Shown piece by piece: positions 28,320-42,712 of a stretch of 64,000 nt of DNA. Origin of the DNA: Methylobacterium sp. 2A (GTDB lineage Bacteria; Pseudomonadota; Alphaproteobacteria; Rhizobiales; Beijerinckiaceae); NCBI RefSeq assembly GCF_009806555.1, contig NZ_VUOK01000022.1, positions 1-64,000 of the forward strand, given 5' to 3'. The position numbers were made by a program, and so were the translations under genes. Below the pieces are notes generated by a model, which saw only the letters and a list, made by a program, of their open reading frames with translations, was not told the origin of the DNA and searched no databases. Within the stretch, counting starts at the first letter, position 1. The number at the start of each line of letters is the position of its first letter.

Positions 28320-28516
28320 TCCCCTCTCCCCGCACGCGGGGAGAGGGCTCCGGCGACCCCGTCGTCGCCGGAGCGAGGCGGTAGCCGAAGGTGAGGGGGC
28401 TCGAACGGAGGAGTCTCTTCCGGAATCGCCCCCTCACCGCCGCTCCGGCTTCGCCTCCGCTTCCCGCACGGACGACGAGGTCCGTGCGGGCCTCTCCCCG
28501 CAGGCGGGGAGAGGGG
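28320..28516. repeat. family B hairpin-rich repeat, copy 3
   Basis: Fills the gap between convergent glgA and glgB, 10 and 7 bases from their stops. Ends are CCTCTCCCCGC...GCGGGGAGAGG type. Hairpins: CTCCGGCGAC/complement with loop CCCGTC (28348-28373), and CCCGCACGGAC/complement with loop GACGAG (28463-28490). The second stem differs from copy 1 by a compensated T-A to C-G pair. Confidence 0.88.
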
Positions 28517-28522
28517 TTTCCC

Positions 28523-30808
28523 TCACCCCTCCAGCAAGAAGATCATCGTCGCCAGCGGCGGCAGGGTGAGCGACAGGCTCTGCCCCTGGCCGTGGCTTGC
28601 CTGATCCTCGGTGTGGCAACCGCCTGCATTGCCCACATTCGAGCCGCCATACACCCCGGCATCCGAGTTGAACGCCTCGCGGTAGAACCCCGCCTGCGGC
28701 ACGCCGATCCGGTAGCCCTCGCGCGGCACCGGCGTGAAGTTCGACACCACGATCGCCACCTCGCCGGGCTTGGCGCCCTTGCGGGCCCAGGCGATCACGC
28801 TGTTGTCCTGGTCGTCCGCCACCAGCCACTGGAAGCCCGTGTGCTCGACGTCGCGGCTGTAGAGGGCGGGCGTCGAGACGTAGAGCCGGTTGAGGTCGCG
28901 CACCACGCTCTGCACGCCCTTGTGCAGCGGGTCGTCGAGATGATGCCAGTCCAGGCTGGTGTCGTGGTTCCACTCCCGCTCCTGGCCGAACTCGCCGCCC
29001 ATGAACAGCAGCTTCTTGCCGGGATGCCCCCACATGAAGCCGAAATAGGCGCGCAGGTTCGCGAATTTCTGCCAGCGGTCGCCCGGCATCTTGCCGAGCA
29101 GCGAGCCCTTCCCGTGCACCACCTCGTCGTGGGACAGGGGCAGGATGAAATTCTCCGAGAAGGCGTAGAGCAGCCCGAAGGTCAGGTTGTGGTGGTGATA
29201 GCGGCGGTGGATCGGATCCTCCTGCATGAAATGCAGGGTGTCGTGCATCCAGCCCATGTTCCACTTGAAGCCGAAGCCGAGGCCCCCGGTATAGGTCGGG
29301 TGCGAGACCCCCGGCCAGGAGGTCGATTCCTCGGCGACCGTGATCGTGCCCGGCGCGTGGCTGTAGGTCGCCTCGTTGGTCTTGCGCAGGAACTCGATGG
29401 CGTCGAGGTTCTCGTTGCCGCCGTAACGGTTCGGGATCCACTCGCCCTGGCGGCGCGAGTAGTCGAGGTAGAGCATCGACGCGACGGCATCCACGCGCAG
29501 GCCGTCGAGGTGGTAATGCTCCAGCCAGAACCGGGCGTTGGCGGCGAGGAACGTCGCGACCTCGGTCCGCCCGAAATTGTAGATGTAGGTGCCCCAATCC
29601 TGGTGGAAGCCCTGGCGCGGGTCGGCATGCTCGTAGAGATGCGTGCCGTCGAACAGGCCGAGCCCGTGGGCGTCGAGCGGGAAGTGGCCCGGCACCCAGT
29701 CGAGCAGCACGCCGATCCCGGCCTCGTGGGCGGCGTCCACGAAGGCGGCGAAATCCTCAGGGGTGCCGAAGCGGCTCGTCGGCGCGAACAGCGAGACCGG
29801 CTGGTAGCCCCAGGACCCGTCGAACGGGAACTCGGTGATCGGCAGCATCTCGATATGGGTGAAGCCCATATCCTTGACGTAGGGGATCAGCCGCTCGGCG
29901 AGTTCCCGGTAGGTCAGGTAGCGGTTGCCTTCCTCGGGCACCCGCGCCCAGGAGCCGAGATGGACCTCGTAGACCGAGATCGCCGCGTGGCGCGGGTCCT
30001 TGGCGCCGCGGGTGCTCATCCAGCCGGAATCGCGCCAATCGAACTCGCTCGCCCCGTAGGTGATCGAGGCGGTCTCCGGCGGGTGCTGGGCCGCGAAGGC
30101 GACCGGATCGGCCTTGAGCGGGACCAGGGACCCGTCGGGGCCGCGGATCTCGAACTTGTAGCGCACGCCGGCCTTGAGGCCCGGCACGAACAGCTCCCAG
30201 ACGCCGCCATCCTGCCAGAGGCGCATCGGGTGGCGCCGGCCGTCCCAGTCGTTGAAGTCGCCGACCACGCTGACCTTGCGGGCATTGGGCGCCCAGACCG
30301 CGAAGCGGAACCCGTCGATCCCGTCGAGCTGGCCCGACTGGGCGCCGAGGATCCGGTAGACGAGGTTGGTGCCGACCTCGCGGAGCGCGGCGACGTCGTA
30401 TTGCTCGATCGAGGAGCCGAAGCCGTAGGGGTCGTAGCGGCGGCGCTTCGTCCCGTCCCAGGACTCGACCTCGATCTCGTAGAGCGGCCGGTGCTCGCCC
30501 TCGACCTTGGCGATCCAGAACCCGTCCGGATGGCGCTTCTCGAACGGCGCGCTGCGCCCGTCCATCACCAGGGTGGCGGCGCGTGCCTCGGGCAGCACGG
30601 CGCGGACCTCCCAGGTCCCGGGCCCGACCCGGTGCGGCCCCAGCACCGAGAACGGGTCGCCGTGGCTCGCCCCCATCAGGGCGGCGATCGCGTCCGGGTG
30701 GACGCTCGGGGCCGCTGCGGCACCGCCGGAGCCCGGGACATCCGCATTCCGTGCCGGCCCCGCCTCCGGGTCGGCCCGTCCTGCGAAGGTCTCGTCGATC
30801 GCCGTCAT
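28523..30808 (-). CDS. glgB: 1,4-alpha-glucan branching enzyme
   Basis: A 761-residue GH13/CBM48 enzyme that creates alpha-1,6 branches in glycogen. The N-terminal carbohydrate-binding module is about 40-250 ([32 protein letters not shown]). Catalytic core: [25 protein letters not shown], nucleophile in [17 protein letters not shown], acid/base in [13 protein letters not shown] and [16 protein letters not shown]. The start ATG overlaps the treS stop as ATGA, so it is translationally coupled to TreS-maltokinase and is the last gene of the long minus-strand run. Confidence 0.96.
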   Translation of the reverse strand: MTAIDETFAGRADPEAGPARNADVPGSGGAAAAPSVHPDAIAALMGASHGDPFSVLGPHRVGPGTWEVRAVLPEARAATLVMDGRSAPFEKRHPDGFWIAKVEGEHRPLYEIEVESWDGTKRRRYDPYGFGSSIEQYDVAALREVGTNLVYRILGAQSGQLDGIDGFRFAVWAPNARKVSVVGDFNDWDGRRHPMRLWQDGGVWELFVPGLKAGVRYKFEIRGPDGSLVPLKADPVAFAAQHPPETASITYGASEFDWRDSGWMSTRGAKDPRHAAISVYEVHLGSWARVPEEGNRYLTYRELAERLIPYVKDMGFTHIEMLPITEFPFDGSWGYQPVSLFAPTSRFGTPEDFAAFVDAAHEAGIGVLLDWVPGHFPLDAHGLGLFDGTHLYEHADPRQGFHQDWGTYIYNFGRTEVATFLAANARFWLEHYHLDGLRVDAVASMLYLDYSRRQGEWIPNRYGGNENLDAIEFLRKTNEATYSHAPGTITVAEESTSWPGVSHPTYTGGLGFGFKWNMGWMHDTLHFMQEDPIHRRYHHHNLTFGLLYAFSENFILPLSHDEVVHGKGSLLGKMPGDRWQKFANLRAYFGFMWGHPGKKLLFMGGEFGQEREWNHDTSLDWHHLDDPLHKGVQSVVRDLNRLYVSTPALYSRDVEHTGFQWLVADDQDNSVIAWARKGAKPGEVAIVVSNFTPVPREGYRIGVPQAGFYREAFNSDAGVYGGSNVGNAGGCHTEDQASHGQGQSLSLTLPPLATMIFLLEG

Positions 30809-33800
30809 TCCGTTGCTCCGGGCTCGTTACGGTCCGTGTCCAGAATGGTGAGAACCCCACGGGCGGGGATTTCGATCCAGTCCGGCCGGTTGTTGGCCTC
30901 GTAATCGACCTCGTACAGGGCCTTGGTCAGCAGGCAGAGGCGCAGCAGCCGGTCCCGGGTGTCCGGATCGGTCACGGCCGCGCGCGAGCCTTCGATCGCG
31001 GCCTCGTAGCCGGCCAGGAACGCCGCCTCGATCATGGCGCGCCACGCGACCGCGGCATTGCGCGCCCGCTCCTCGGAATCGGCGAAGCGGGCGGTGATCT
31101 CCCGGATGACCGTCTCGGCGCCATACGCGAAGGAGCGCATCAGCCCGGCCACGTCCCGCAGGGGCATCGACTTGGCCCGGCGCTCGTCGGCCGGCCGCGA
31201 GGGTTCGCCCTCGAAATCGACGATGATCAGGTCGTTCTCGGCGACCAGCACCTGCCCGAGATGGTAGTCGCCGTGGATGCGGGTCTTGTGGGCGCCGCGC
31301 GGCGGCTCGGCGGTGAGCTGATCGATCAGGGCCTCGACCTCCCGGCGGCGCTGGGCCAGCTCCGTGCAGGCGGGCTTGCCGGCATCGAGGCCGCGCTCGG
31401 CCTGCCCCTTGAGCGCCCGGAAGGCGCGCTCGGCCTGATGGCGGGCGTCGCGCGCCAGCACCGCGAGGTCGCCCTCCTCGAAGGGCTCGGCCGCGAAGGC
31501 CGGGTCGTCGGTCTCGATGGCGAGCGCCGCGTGCAATTCGGCGGTGCGCCGCCCGAGCAGGTCCGCCCAGGGCCGGTGGGCCTGGAACGCTTCCTCGGGC
31601 GTCGCGGCCTCGCTCTCGGGGGTGAGCACGACGGTCTCGAAGTCCCGGCGCAGCCCCTCCAGCATCAGGGTCCAGGCGTCGCCCTGGTTCATGACGAATT
31701 TCTGGAGCACCGCCAGCGCCGTGCGGGTGCCGTCCTCGGCGACGTGCTCCAGGGTGCCGAGCAAGGCCGGCGTGTTGGAGAACCCCGCCTGCTCGGTGAG
31801 GAAGCGCCCGACCTCGATTTCCGGATGCGTGCCCGGCTGCAGGCGGCGCAGCAGCTTGAGCATCATCTTCGAGCCGATGGCGATCGAGGTGTTGCTCTGC
31901 TCGGCCGAGAGCCGGCGGATATCGGCCACGTCGACCGTGACGTCCGGGTCGAAGGCCGAGGTGGTGGAAAAGACCAGCCGCCCGCTCTCCGTGGGGATCT
32001 CGGTGCCCTGGCGCATGTCGTCGATCAGGCAGGCGGCGAAGTCGTTGGAGCCGGACGCCCCGTAGAGCAGGCCGGTGCGCGGACCCCGGCGCACCCGCGC
32101 CACCGCGAAGGGCATCAGCGCCTCGTCCTCGCGGCCCTCGTCGACGCCGACCGGCACGAAGTATTCGTGACTCTCGCCGTTGGCGAGCTGCACCTGCAGC
32201 CGCGGCAGCAGGAAGCGCGCGCTGCCGTCGACGTCCTTCAGGGCGGCGCAATCGATGACCTTCGTGGCCTTGATCCGCGAACCCTTGGCGCCGAACCAGC
32301 GCCGGCTCCTCAGGAAGGGCGGCACCACGGTGCGCTCGAAGGCGACGCGCTCGCGCCCGCTCATCAGGGTCTCGATCCCGCCGGTGAGCACCAGGGTGAA
32401 CAGCTCCGGCGGCTCCTGCTGCGGGCCGATCACCCCCGACCGGGCGGCACTCAAGGAGAACCAGTAGAAGCCGTAGGACGGCAGGGTCAGCAGATAGGGC
32501 AGGTCGCCGATCGGCGGGAACTCGGTGCCGCCGGTGAGCTCGATCGGCACCGCGGTGCGCAGCTCCGACAGGTCGAGCTGCACAGCCTGCGGCGCCCGCG
32601 ACAGGTTCGCCACGCACAGGATCCGCTCGTCCTCGTGCTCGCGGATCCAGGCCAGCACCTTGCGGTTCGACGGGTAGAGGAACTGGATCGTGCCGCGCCC
32701 GAGCGCGACGCTGTTGTTGCGGATCGCGATCATGCGCCGCGTCCAGTTCAGCAGGCTGGTCTGGGCCTGGGTCTGCGCCTCGACGTTGATCGCGTCGAAG
32801 CCGTAGATCGGGTCCTGGATCGCCGGCAGGAACAGCTTCTGGGGATTGGCCCGGGAGAAGCCGCCGTTGCGGTCCGGGGTCCATTGCATCGGCGTGCGCA
32901 CGCCGTCCCGGTCGCCGAGATAGATGTTGTCGCCCATGCCGATCTCGTCGCCGTAATAGAGCACCGGCGTGCCGGGCATCGACAGGACGAGGGACTTCAT
33001 CAGTTCGATCTTGCGCCGGTCGTTCTCCAAGAGCGGCGCGAGGCGGCGGCGGATGCCGAGATTGATCCGGGCGCGCCGCTCGGCGGCGTAGAACGACCAG
33101 AGATAGTCACGCTCCTCCGCGGTGACCATTTCGAGCGTCAGCTCGTCGTGGTTGCGCAGGAAGATGGCCCATTGGCAGCCCTCCGGGATCTCCGGGGTCT
33201 GGCGCATGATGTCGGTGATCGGGTGCCGGTCCTCCCGGGCGATCGCCATGTACATCCGCGGCATCAGCGGGAAGTGGAACGCCATGTGGCATTCGTCGCC
33301 GTCGCCGAAATATTGCGCGGTCTCCTCCGGCCACTGATTGGCCTCGGCGAGCAGCATCCGGTCCGGATAGCTGGCATCGAGCGCCGCCCGGATTTTTTTG
33401 ATCACATCATGGGTTTCGGCGAGGTTCTCGCAATTCGTGCCGTCGCGCTCGATCAGGTAGGGGATCGCGTCGAGCCGTAGGCCATCGACCCCCATGTCGA
33501 GCCAGTAGCGCATCACCTCGATCACGGCCTCCAGCACGGCCGGGTTGTCGAAGTTCAGGTCCGGCTGGTGGCTGTAGAACCGGTGCCAGAAATACTGCTT
33601 GGCGACCGGGTCCCAGGTCCAGTTCGAGGCCTCGGTGTCGAGGAAGATGATCCGCGTATCCTTGTACGGCTCGTCGGTGTCCGACCAGACGTAGAAGTTG
33701 CGCTCGGGCGAGCCGGGGGGCGCCTCGCGGGCCGCCTGGAACCAGGGATGCTGGTCGCTGGTGTGGTTGATGACGAGCTCGGTGATGACCCGCAGGCCGC

Positions 33801-34083
33801 GCTCGTGGGCCGCCTCCACGAAGGCCCGAAAATCCTCCATGGTGCCGTAGGACGGGTTGATGTCCCGGTAATCGGCGATGTCGTACCCGTCGTCGCGCAG
33901 CGGCGAGGGGTAGAACGGCATCAGCCAGATCGCCGTGACGCCGAGGTCCCGGACATAGTCGAGGCGCTGGGTCAGGCCTGTGAAATCCCCGATCCCGTCA
34001 TTGTTCGAGTCGAAGAACGACTTGACGTGGATCTGGTAGATGATGGCGTCACGGTACCATTGCGGGTCGCTGCGATCGATCAT
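30805..34083 (-). CDS. treS: trehalose synthase fused to maltokinase (TreS-Pep2)
   Basis: A 1092-residue bifunctional protein. Residues 1-550 are a GH13 trehalose synthase that interconverts trehalose and maltose: [20 protein letters not shown], nucleophile Asp205 in [10 protein letters not shown], acid/base Glu247 in LLAEANQWP, Asp313 in RNHDEL. From about 575 a maltokinase follows: [37 protein letters not shown], phosphotransferase motifs [19 protein letters not shown] and [12 protein letters not shown]. The kinase makes maltose 1-phosphate, the donor for GlgE encoded just upstream. It ends in a four-base overlap with glgB. Cytosolic. Confidence 0.95.
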   Translation of the reverse strand: MIDRSDPQWYRDAIIYQIHVKSFFDSNNDGIGDFTGLTQRLDYVRDLGVTAIWLMPFYPSPLRDDGYDIADYRDINPSYGTMEDFRAFVEAAHERGLRVITELVINHTSDQHPWFQAAREAPPGSPERNFYVWSDTDEPYKDTRIIFLDTEASNWTWDPVAKQYFWHRFYSHQPDLNFDNPAVLEAVIEVMRYWLDMGVDGLRLDAIPYLIERDGTNCENLAETHDVIKKIRAALDASYPDRMLLAEANQWPEETAQYFGDGDECHMAFHFPLMPRMYMAIAREDRHPITDIMRQTPEIPEGCQWAIFLRNHDELTLEMVTAEERDYLWSFYAAERRARINLGIRRRLAPLLENDRRKIELMKSLVLSMPGTPVLYYGDEIGMGDNIYLGDRDGVRTPMQWTPDRNGGFSRANPQKLFLPAIQDPIYGFDAINVEAQTQAQTSLLNWTRRMIAIRNNSVALGRGTIQFLYPSNRKVLAWIREHEDERILCVANLSRAPQAVQLDLSELRTAVPIELTGGTEFPPIGDLPYLLTLPSYGFYWFSLSAARSGVIGPQQEPPELFTLVLTGGIETLMSGRERVAFERTVVPPFLRSRRWFGAKGSRIKATKVIDCAALKDVDGSARFLLPRLQVQLANGESHEYFVPVGVDEGREDEALMPFAVARVRRGPRTGLLYGASGSNDFAACLIDDMRQGTEIPTESGRLVFSTTSAFDPDVTVDVADIRRLSAEQSNTSIAIGSKMMLKLLRRLQPGTHPEIEVGRFLTEQAGFSNTPALLGTLEHVAEDGTRTALAVLQKFVMNQGDAWTLMLEGLRRDFETVVLTPESEAATPEEAFQAHRPWADLLGRRTAELHAALAIETDDPAFAAEPFEEGDLAVLARDARHQAERAFRALKGQAERGLDAGKPACTELAQRRREVEALIDQLTAEPPRGAHKTRIHGDYHLGQVLVAENDLIIVDFEGEPSRPADERRAKSMPLRDVAGLMRSFAYGAETVIREITARFADSEERARNAAVAWRAMIEAAFLAGYEAAIEGSRAAVTDPDTRDRLLRLCLLTKALYEVDYEANNRPDWIEIPARGVLTILDTDRNEPGATE

Positions 34084-34232
34084 CGCGTCGCTGCCTCATC
34101 GGTCAAGTCTGACGGGACCGGCGGGGGACCCGGCCGGGGCGCGGGCGGTCGGCCGCCGCGCATGTACCAGGGCCGGTGACGGGGAGGCCCGCCGCCGGCA
34201 TCAACTGTCATGATCGAGTGCCACGCGCGGCC

Positions 34233-37613
<3,381 letters not shown>

Positions 37614-37789
37614 GCGGCCCTTCTGCTCCCGTTCCCTGTGACGTAACGCCCGAACCGCCCCGGTGTGCCTCGCGATCCGGTTCGCCGTGTCTCAGCAGAG
37701 TTGCATGACACGGCTGCGGAGGCGCCTGCCGACCGCGCGCTCCCCCTCCCTCCTCTGCGGGGGAGGGAGAGGCGGATGCGGCGGCTCCC

Positions 37790-40700
37790 TCACGGCTCCC
37801 GCCGCAGCACCGCATAGGGCAGATCGTGCAGGAGGTCGCCGAGATCGGCCCCCTCCCCGCCACTCTCGACGATCCGCCCCGTTGCGAGATCCCGCCAGCG
37901 GGTCCCCGCCCCGAGATCGACCCGGGTGCCCGCGAAGGCCTCCCCCGACCAGATCCCCTCCCCGACGAAGCCCGCCACGAGCCGCGGCACCGCCACGAAC
38001 AGATCGCCGCCTTCCTGGCCCGGGTCGGTCCGCCGGTAGGCGATCACGTGGTCGGCCCGCGGCCCGGCCGCGTCGACGGGCTCGTAGGCGGCGCTGGCGT
38101 AGAAGTCCGGGCGCTCGGCCCGCTCGGCCAGCAGCCGCGTGAGCGTCGCCTGCTTGACCCGCCCGTCCGGCCAATGCGCCAGCAGGTCCGCGGGCGCGCC
38201 GCCCTGCTCCAGCATCCGTTCCAAAGCCGGGTAATCCACCGGGCGGCGGTTGTCGGGATCGACGAAGGAAAAGTCCCAGATCTCCGTGCCCTGGTAGGTG
38301 TCGGGCAGGCCCGGCAGGGTGCATTTCAGCACCGTCCGGCCGAGGCTCGCCAGCATGCCGAGATGGGCGAGCCGCCGGGCGAAGGGCCTGAGATCCCGGA
38401 GGAAATCCGAGCCCGGGGCGATCAAGGCCGTGAACAGTTTTCTGACTGCGCCCTCGTAGACCTCGTCGACATTGACCCAGCTCGACCGGCGCTTGCCCTC
38501 GCGCATGGCCTTCTCGCCGTAGGCGATGAGCCGGTCGCGGAAATCCTCGATCGCCCCGGCCTCGTCCTGCTCCAGCAATTCCAGGGGCCACGCACCGAGG
38601 ATCGCCTGGAAGAACATCCACTGGTCATTGGCGTCGGGGGCCGGCTCGCCGTCGATCCGGGCGAGGTGCGGTCCGGCGACCCGCTGCCACAGGTCCCAGG
38701 CCTTGGCCCATTCCTCGGGGATCTCCGAGAGGGCGAGAAGCCGGGTGCGGGCATCCTCGCCGCGCTTGGTGTCGTGGGTCGCCGTGGTGATCATGGCGCT
38801 CGGCCAGTCCCGGGCGCGGGCGATCTGGAGATCGTGGAAATGCTCGGCGTCGATCCCGTACTCGCCCGGATCACCGCCGACCTCGTTGAGGCCCAGCAGG
38901 CACGCGTAACGGTAGAACAGCGTATCCTCCAGGCTCTTGGCCATGACCGGGCCGGTGAGCTGCTGGAAGCGACGGCGGAAGCGCAGCACCACCCGCGGAT
39001 CCGGCCGGCCCGGCCCGGCCGTCTCGATCCGCCCGAGCAGGACCTCGGCGGCGAAGTCGTGGACCGAGCGGTCCGGCAGGCTCGACCAGCGCTTCGCCTT
39101 GGCGACCGCGCCCTCGATCAGGCGCACGTCCTCGGGCTCGACCTCGCCCTCCTCCAGCTCCGGCGGCAGGTAGCTGCGGTAGGTGGGAAAGCGCGCGATG
39201 ATCTCGATCAGCGCCCGGCGGAGCGCGTTGACGGTGAAGTCGCGGGTGCGCCGGTCGGCATCGGCGACCTCCTTGAGATCGGAGGTCAGCACTTCGAGCT
39301 CGCTCGCGAAGCTGATCTCGAGGATCTCGGCCTTCGCGGCGCGGAGCTGGAAGCCGTAAGCGCCGTCGAAGCCGGTGGCCCAGGTGTAGAGCCGCTCGAC
39401 CTTCCCGCGCCGGGACTTGTCGACCAGGATCCCGTCGAGCTGGTTGAGCACGTCGTAGCCGGTGGTTCCGGCCACCGGCCAGGGCCGCAGCCGCTCGCCC
39501 GGCTCAAGGATCTTTTCGACCACCACGTAGAATCCCGGCCCGACCGCGGCCTGCAGCGCGCGGGCATAGCCCAGCGGGTCGGCGAGCCCGTCGATATGGT
39601 CGATGCGCAACCCGTCGATCCGGCCCTCGCGGACGTGCCGGAACACCGTCTCGTGCGAGCGGTGGAAGATGTCGGACAGCTCGACCCGCAGGCCGGCCAG
39701 GGAGTTCACGTCGAAGAAGCGGCGGTAGTTGATGTCGCTCGAGGCCACCCGCCAATGGGCCAGCCGATAGGCCTGAGCCTCCAAGAGCCGGTGCAGCGGC
39801 CCGAAGCTGTCCGGGCGGCCCTTGAAGCCGTTGAGCAGCGCCAGCGTGCTGGCGGTCGCCTCCTGGATCAGCGGCGACACGCCGTAGATCTCGGCGAGCC
39901 GGCGCTTCAGCCCCTCGGCCTCCTCGGGGAAGGTCTTTCTGCGGGTCTCGTCGGTGTCGATCGACATCGCCCGCAGCCGCTCGGAGATGGCGAGCAGTTC
40001 CGCGGTGGTATCGTCATCCACCGCCCCGATGGCGGCGATCACCCGGTTGAGGATGGTCGGGTAGCTCAAGGGGCGGATCGGCAGCTGGTGCTCGTAGTGC
40101 CAGACGCTGAAGGCGCCCTTCTCGGGGTCGAACTTCAATTCCAGCGTGCCCTTCTCCAGGGCCTCGCCGTAGCGGTCGCCGAGGAACGGGATCACGAGGT
40201 TGCGCCCGGCCCCGAGCCGCTGCCAGTCGATGTCGAAGGCGTCGGCGAACGGAGACAGGGAGCCCCACTCCAAGACGGAGAGCCACCACGGATTGTCGGA
40301 CCCGCCGACGCCCATGTGGTTCGGCACGATGTCGAGCAGGAGCTTCATCCCATGGGCGTGGAGCGTCTCGGAGAGCTGGATGAAGCCCTCCTCGCCGCCG
40401 AGCTCCGGGTTGATCGCGCCGTGGTCGACGATGTCGTAGCCGTGGGTCGAGCCCGGCCGCGCCTTCTGGAGCGGCGAGGCGTAGACGTGGCTGATCCCGA
40501 GTTTCTTGAGATACGGGACGATCCGGCCGGCATCCTTGAAGGTGAAGTCCTTGTGGAACTGCAGCCGGTAGGTCGAGCGGGGCGGCGGCGAGGCCAGCCG
40601 CGCCGCGCCGGAGCGGGGACCCCGGGCCTCCGCCGACAGGGCGGCCGCGAGCTTCGCCAGCGGCCCCCCCGGGGCGGCGATGTCGGCGAGGTCGCGGTCG

Positions 40701-42712
40701 AGCTTGCGCCGCCAGTTCGGATAGCCCTCGGTCGAGCCCGGCACGTTGGCCTGGGCGAGTTCCGAGACCACGTCCTCGTACTGGACGGCCGTGAGCATCG
40801 CGGGCGCCCGGGCAAGGTAGCGGGCGGCGGCCTCGAAGGGCGCCGAATCCGGCGGCTCGGCGGAGGGGAGAAGCTGCTCGGCCGCCAGAGCCTCGGTGAG
40901 CCGGCGGCGTTCCACCACACGCTCGGCCCGCTCGGCCTCGGCGCGCTCCTGATCGTAGAGGCCGAGCGACTGGCGGGTGTCGGTGTCGACCCCGCGCCAC
41001 CAGCCGACGAAGGTCGGCAGGTCGTGGGTGGTGATGGCGGTGAGCGCGTCGCGCGGATAGGCCGAGGGCGGCTTGAACCGGCCGTCGGCCTCGCGCTCGA
41101 AGGCGAGGATCCGGTAGCTCAACACGCCCGCCCGCATCAGCGCGTCGGAAAACCCCTCGGGGGCCGTGCCGAGGTCTTCCGCGATGACGAGGCACTTGTT
41201 GCGGTGGCTCTCCAGCCGCAGCACCGCCAGCATCGGCTCGAACGGCATCGCCACGTAGGCGCCGGCCTGGGCGCCCTGCCCGAGCGGGATCAGGTAGAGC
41301 CGGGCGAGCTGGAAGGCGTGGTCGATCCGGATCGCGCCCGCATGGCGCATGTTGGCCTGGACCAGGGCGCGGAAGGCCGCGAGGCCGTCGCGCTCCATCG
41401 CGAGCGGGTCGAAGGCCGGCAGGCCCCAGTTCTGGCCCTTGGGCGCCAGCAGGTCGGGCGGCGCGCCGATCGAGACCTTGTCGGCGAAGCGCTCGGGATG
41501 GGACCAGATCTCGGACCCGCCCCGGTCGGCGCCGACCGCGAGGTCCCGGTAGAGCCCGACCCGCATGCCGGCGCCGAGCGCCACCGCGGAGGCTTCCTCA
41601 AGTTGCTGATCGGCGAGGTATTGCAGCCACGCGTGGTAGCCGACGCGCTCCGCGTTCTCCGCCGCGAAGGCCTTCACGGCGTCCGTGCCGGCCCGGCGGT
41701 ATTCCTCCGGCCAGTCGCCCAGCCAATGCGCCCCCTGCCCCCGGAAATGCTCCGACAGGGCCTCGAAGATCGCGTGGGATTCCAGATCCTCCCCGCCCTC
41801 CTGGCGGAAGCGCTCGAAGCCGGCATCGGTGCCGGCGCGCGCCGGCGACTCCGCCCAGAGGGCGCGGAGCACCGGATCGAGCACGTCGTGCACGCCCTGA
41901 TGGTCGACGAGGGCGGCTTCCCGCAGGGCCGTGATCGCGTCCGCGCGCTCGGCGAGCAGCGCCTCGGCCCGGGAGCCGGCGAGGCCCGGCAGGCTGCGCG
42001 GGGCGATGAACAGGGTCTCCAGGAACAGGCGGGAGGAGGGCGAGTAGGGAGAGATCTTGGTCCGGTCGGAGCCGAACAGGGCGTGGACCGGGCTCAAGCC
42101 TAAGAATGCCGCTCCGCGTAAGGCAGCTTCGCGGGCGGCCTCGCCGGCATCCGCGTAGGTGCCGATGCCGATATTGGTGGCCGAGCGCAGACCGTAGAGC
42201 TGGGCGGCGAGCCCCCAATCGGAGGCGCCCTCCTCCGTGTAGGGGCGCGGGCGCCAGCAGCGCTGCGGCGCGGCGATCACCCAGGATTCGGTGCGGCTCT
42301 GGCCGGCCTGGACGGTGAGGCGGTGATAGCCCGGGGTCAGCGGCGGCAGCTCGAAGCCGGGATCGGCCCCCTGCGGATTGGCCCGTCCCTCACGGGCGGT
42401 GCCGCGCTCGTCCACGAGGCGCCAGACCAGGGTGTGGGGCGCGCCGTCCTGCAGACGCACCGGAACGCGCGCCGCCCGGCGGGCCTCCACGGGCAGGAGC
42501 GGCGGGATCAGGCCGCGGCGCAGGCGCTCCACCGCGGCGAGGCTTTCGGCGACCGCATCGTCGTCGTCCACCGCGAAGCCCAGGGCCGCCAGCAGACCCC
42601 GGCGGACCTCCAGGGACGTCTCGACGGGCTTGCCGAAGGCGTCGGTGTAGCCGCCGGCGACGCCGACGAGGTCGGCAAGTTGTTCCAAGGTCCTCACGTT
42701 CAAGGCGCTCAC
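37790..42712 (-). CDS. malQ-treY: fused 4-alpha-glucanotransferase and malto-oligosyltrehalose synthase (MalQ-TreY)
   Basis: A 1640-residue fusion. Residues 1-705 are a GH77 amylomaltase: DWGLAAQLYGLRSATNIGIG, SPYSPSSRLF, Asp464 in AIRIDHAFQL, Glu512 in LVIAEDLGT, Asp564 in TTHDLPT. From about 712 a complete GH13 TreY follows: STYRLQFHKDFTFKDAGRIV, LLLDIVPNHMG, Asp1038 in GLRIDHIDGLADP, Glu1066 in VVVEKILE, and a later TATHDTKRGEDARTR. MalQ rearranges maltooligosaccharides and TreY turns their reducing end into a trehalosyl unit for TreZ. The linker is short (about 700-712) with no stop or restart, and both triads look intact. It overlaps treZ by four bases. Confidence 0.94.
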   Translation of the reverse strand: MSALNVRTLEQLADLVGVAGGYTDAFGKPVETSLEVRRGLLAALGFAVDDDDAVAESLAAVERLRRGLIPPLLPVEARRAARVPVRLQDGAPHTLVWRLVDERGTAREGRANPQGADPGFELPPLTPGYHRLTVQAGQSRTESWVIAAPQRCWRPRPYTEEGASDWGLAAQLYGLRSATNIGIGTYADAGEAAREAALRGAAFLGLSPVHALFGSDRTKISPYSPSSRLFLETLFIAPRSLPGLAGSRAEALLAERADAITALREAALVDHQGVHDVLDPVLRALWAESPARAGTDAGFERFRQEGGEDLESHAIFEALSEHFRGQGAHWLGDWPEEYRRAGTDAVKAFAAENAERVGYHAWLQYLADQQLEEASAVALGAGMRVGLYRDLAVGADRGGSEIWSHPERFADKVSIGAPPDLLAPKGQNWGLPAFDPLAMERDGLAAFRALVQANMRHAGAIRIDHAFQLARLYLIPLGQGAQAGAYVAMPFEPMLAVLRLESHRNKCLVIAEDLGTAPEGFSDALMRAGVLSYRILAFEREADGRFKPPSAYPRDALTAITTHDLPTFVGWWRGVDTDTRQSLGLYDQERAEAERAERVVERRRLTEALAAEQLLPSAEPPDSAPFEAAARYLARAPAMLTAVQYEDVVSELAQANVPGSTEGYPNWRRKLDRDLADIAAPGGPLAKLAAALSAEARGPRSGAARLASPPPRSTYRLQFHKDFTFKDAGRIVPYLKKLGISHVYASPLQKARPGSTHGYDIVDHGAINPELGGEEGFIQLSETLHAHGMKLLLDIVPNHMGVGGSDNPWWLSVLEWGSLSPFADAFDIDWQRLGAGRNLVIPFLGDRYGEALEKGTLELKFDPEKGAFSVWHYEHQLPIRPLSYPTILNRVIAAIGAVDDDTTAELLAISERLRAMSIDTDETRRKTFPEEAEGLKRRLAEIYGVSPLIQEATASTLALLNGFKGRPDSFGPLHRLLEAQAYRLAHWRVASSDINYRRFFDVNSLAGLRVELSDIFHRSHETVFRHVREGRIDGLRIDHIDGLADPLGYARALQAAVGPGFYVVVEKILEPGERLRPWPVAGTTGYDVLNQLDGILVDKSRRGKVERLYTWATGFDGAYGFQLRAAKAEILEISFASELEVLTSDLKEVADADRRTRDFTVNALRRALIEIIARFPTYRSYLPPELEEGEVEPEDVRLIEGAVAKAKRWSSLPDRSVHDFAAEVLLGRIETAGPGRPDPRVVLRFRRRFQQLTGPVMAKSLEDTLFYRYACLLGLNEVGGDPGEYGIDAEHFHDLQIARARDWPSAMITTATHDTKRGEDARTRLLALSEIPEEWAKAWDLWQRVAGPHLARIDGEPAPDANDQWMFFQAILGAWPLELLEQDEAGAIEDFRDRLIAYGEKAMREGKRRSSWVNVDEVYEGAVRKLFTALIAPGSDFLRDLRPFARRLAHLGMLASLGRTVLKCTLPGLPDTYQGTEIWDFSFVDPDNRRPVDYPALERMLEQGGAPADLLAHWPDGRVKQATLTRLLAERAERPDFYASAAYEPVDAAGPRADHVIAYRRTDPGQEGGDLFVAVPRLVAGFVGEGIWSGEAFAGTRVDLGAGTRWRDLATGRIVESGGEGADLGDLLHDLPYAVLRREP

